Source: Phycisphaerae bacterium (GTDB lineage: Bacteria > Planctomycetota > Phycisphaerae > SM23-33). From it: a stretch of DNA of 7,960 bases. The notes below the pieces were generated by a model. It did not search any database, was not told the origin of the DNA, and saw only the letters and a program-made list of their open reading frames with translations. Every line of letters begins with the position of its first letter. Position 1 is the first letter of the stretch. Location: positions 1 through 7,960 of the forward strand of contig JAUWQU010000147.1 in NCBI GenBank assembly GCA_030610965.1, given 5' to 3'. This document shows, in pieces, positions 6,751 to 7,960 of the stretch. A program made the translations under genes and the position numbers.

Positions 6751-7788
6751 TCAGATCGTCATCGGGTAGCGCCCGCGGGCCCGGAGCGTATCCATCATCA
6801 CGCGGTAGTTCTCCGGGTTGACCGACGCGTGGATCGAATTACTGGACGAACAGATGTACCCGCCGCCGGGCATGCCCTTTCGCAGGGCCTCGACCGTGGC
6901 GGCGACGACCTCTTCCCGCGTGCCGGAAACCAGCACGCCGGCGCAGTCGACGTTGCCCTTGACAGCCACGCGATGGCCGAACTTCGCCTTTACCTCCGCC
7001 AGGTCCATTCCGCCGGCGGGGTCGATGGGGTCCAGGCAGGTGACGCCCGCGTTGACCATCATGTCAACGATTGGCCAGATGTTGCCGTCGCAATGCTTGA
7101 TAAACGGCAGGTGCAGTTCGATGAAGCCCGCCGCGACGCGCTTGAGCCCCGGCCAGAACAACTCGCGAAAGCTCGCCGGCGACATGAACGGGCCAGTGTT
7201 GCCCGCGTAGTCGTCGCCGGTCCAGACGAAGTCCGCGCCGATGTCCGCCACGTGCCTGGCCTCGGCGAGGTTGACCTCCACCGACAGGTCCACCAGGGCT
7301 TTGACCAGCTCCGGCTCGGCCGCGATGGCCATCAGCAGATTTCCCATGCCCATCAGCGACCGCGGGATGGAGAACACGTCGTTGAGATGTACGCCGATGG
7401 CCAGCTTGCCCTTCCACTGGGCGACGGCCTTCTCGATGGTCGCGTACCGCCCCGGCGCGTGGGGGTCCGGCGGGGCGTACTTGGCGAGGTCGTCCATTGT
7501 CTCGATGGGCGATTCGACCTCGACGCCGTGCTCCTCGCCGCCGTAGTCCAGCACCCAGCCCCACTCGGTTAGCCAGGTGGTCTCGCCGACCTGCTGCCTG
7601 GCGAAGTCCGGCCCGACGAGGATCGCGTCATGGCCCATGCGGACGGCGAAGTCGTTGTGGCCCTTACAGCCGGGGCATATCGCCTCGCGCACGTTGCTCG
7701 ATATGAGCCACTCGAAATGCGGCACGCGGTCAGGCTCTTTACGTTCCAGCACGCGCATCACGCGCTGGGCGGACGTCATTTCAACCAT
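6751..7788 (-). CDS. Uroporphyrinogen decarboxylase (URO-D) family protein, not HemE
   Basis: This 345-residue TIM-barrel protein is in the URO-D superfamily, which includes the haem enzyme HemE and cobamide- or coenzyme M-linked methyltransferases such as MtaA/MtbA. The N-terminus has the family opening SAQRVMRVLERKEPDRVP (6-23), but the HemE substrate motif with its conserved arginines (PVWxMRQAGR) is replaced by PHFEWLISSN, so haem synthesis is unlikely. GDDYAG (191-196), KHCDGN (231-236), GVTCLDPIDP (248-257) and VKGNVDCAGVL (276-286) follow the pattern of the methyltransferase-like branch. His232, Cys233 and Asp234 are candidate metal or substrate ligands. The start is supported by GGAGA (7800-7796), 7 nt upstream; a second ATG follows three codons in. 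It is the first gene of the operon. No corrinoid-binding protein is visible in the window. Its reaction is unknown to me. Confidence 0.85.
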   Translation of the reverse strand: MVEMTSAQRVMRVLERKEPDRVPHFEWLISSNVREAICPGCKGHNDFAVRMGHDAILVGPDFARQQVGETTWLTEWGWVLDYGGEEHGVEVESPIETMDDLAKYAPPDPHAPGRYATIEKAVAQWKGKLAIGVHLNDVFSIPRSLMGMGNLLMAIAAEPELVKALVDLSVEVNLAEARHVADIGADFVWTGDDYAGNTGPFMSPASFRELFWPGLKRVAAGFIELHLPFIKHCDGNIWPIVDMMVNAGVTCLDPIDPAGGMDLAEVKAKFGHRVAVKGNVDCAGVLVSGTREEVVAATVEALRKGMPGGGYICSSSNSIHASVNPENYRVMMDTLRARGRYPMTI

Positions 7789-7795
7789 CGACAGG

Positions 7796-7800
7796 TCTCC
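7796..7800 (-). promoter_or_regulatory. Ribosome binding site of the URO-D gene
   Basis: GGAGA on the - strand, 7 nt upstream of the ATG at 7788-7786, supports that start over the ATG three codons further in. Confidence 0.6.
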
Positions 7801-7835
7801 GGCCAGGGGCTCTCACAAGGCCCCGCATCCGCCGC

Positions 7836-7843
7836 ATTGTATA
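7836..7843 (-). promoter_or_regulatory. Candidate -10 element of the URO-D/kinase/dehydrogenase operon
   Basis: On the - strand the sequence reads TATACAAT here, a good extended AT island in otherwise very GC-rich DNA and the only convincing -10 between the operon start and the window end. It would give a leader of about 40 nt. The -35 position (TGGCGG after 17 nt) is poor, so an activator may be needed. The 9-mer GCATCCGCC occurs at 7825-7833 and again at 7865-7873, one on each side of the -10 and 40 bp apart, and could mark regulator sites. Confidence 0.35.
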
Positions 7844-7875
7844 GGCACGCCCCCCGCCCCGCCAGCATCCGCCAC

Positions 7876-7901
7876 CTGGGAACGCCGATCTCCCGATCGG
7901 C
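7876..7901 (+). repeat. REP-like hairpin unit, left copy
   Basis: An 8-nt lead CTGGGAAC (7876-7883) is followed by a perfect 7-bp stem GCCGATC/GATCGGC (7884-7890 and 7895-7901) closing a TCCC loop. A second copy lies in inverted orientation at 7935-7960. The size, the terminal hairpin with a fixed lead, and the inverted pairing resemble bacterial REP/BIME elements. Confidence 0.7.
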
Positions 7902-7934
7902 TCTTTCCGTTTCTCCGTCTTTCGCTTTCCGTTG
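7902..7934. repeat. A-free spacer between the two hairpin units
   Basis: These 33 nt contain no A on the + strand and only six or so G. On the - strand they read as loosely repeated blocks of the type CGGAAAG, CGAAAGA, CGGAGAAA, CGGAAAGA. ctttccg occurs exactly at 7903-7909 and 7925-7931. It may be part of the same mosaic element. Confidence 0.4.
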
Positions 7935-7960
7935 GCCAATCAGGAGATTGGCGTTCCCAG
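7935..7960 (-). repeat. REP-like hairpin unit, right copy (inverted)
   Basis: Read on the - strand this is the same 8-nt lead CTGGGAAC, a perfect 7-bp stem GCCAATC/GATTGGC and a TCCT loop. It differs from the left copy at three places. Two of them are partners in the stem (G-C becomes A-T), and the third is in the loop. The unit ends exactly at the window edge, so further copies may follow. Confidence 0.7.

Noticed and set aside
5675..6769. 364-codon open frame antisense to the kinase gene
   Set aside because: It is Arg/Gly/Ala-rich and low in complexity, with no recognisable domain, and is fully explained as a shadow of the FGGY kinase. The same applies to 2169-3269 (-) and 6700-7572 (+).
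6751..7788. Naming the URO-D gene hemE
   Set aside because: The conserved arginine-containing substrate motif of HemE is missing and no haem genes are nearby.

Overview
The window is a GC-rich stretch of bacterial chromosome carrying six protein-coding genes and no RNA genes, CRISPR arrays or insertion sequences. A GH115 glycoside hydrolase, a URO-D-family protein that is not HemE, a divergent GlpD-like dehydrogenase, an orphan sugar-phosphate isomerase/epimerase and interspersed hairpin repeats together suggest a polysaccharide-degrading planctomycete or another member of the PVC group. That assignment is inference from gene content; no marker gene settles it.

Layout. Positions 2-1474 (+) hold the C-terminal half of a GH115 xylan alpha-glucuronidase, cut by the left edge. 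Converging on it is trmB (1535-2188, -), the tRNA m7G46 methyltransferase, whose best promoter puts the transcript start at the ATG itself. A 220-bp divergent intergenic region then leads to a TIM-barrel sugar phosphate isomerase/epimerase (2409-3371, +) with a strong ribosome binding site and a good intrinsic terminator (3429-3472).

Positions 7788 to 3502 (-) form one tight operon read leftward: a URO-D-family protein (7788-6751), then after 14 bp an FGGY carbohydrate kinase (6736-5198), then with an 8-bp overlap a GlpD-like FAD-dependent polyol-phosphate dehydrogenase (5205-3502). Kinase plus GlpD-like dehydrogenase is the logic of polyol catabolism: phosphorylate a sugar alcohol, then oxidise the polyol phosphate into the quinone pool. 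The kinase is not GlpK-like, and the dehydrogenase lacks a conserved Asp pair of true GlpD, so a substrate other than glycerol (for example a tetritol or pentitol) is plausible. The URO-D protein has no assigned role in such a pathway and is the least explained member.

The last 85 bases (7876-7960) hold the most distinctive non-coding structure: two 26-nt REP-like hairpin units in inverted orientation, separated by a 33-nt spacer that has no A on the + strand. The units differ by compensatory changes that keep both stems perfectly paired, which indicates selection on structure and suggests a bacterial interspersed mosaic (BIME-like) element upstream of the operon.
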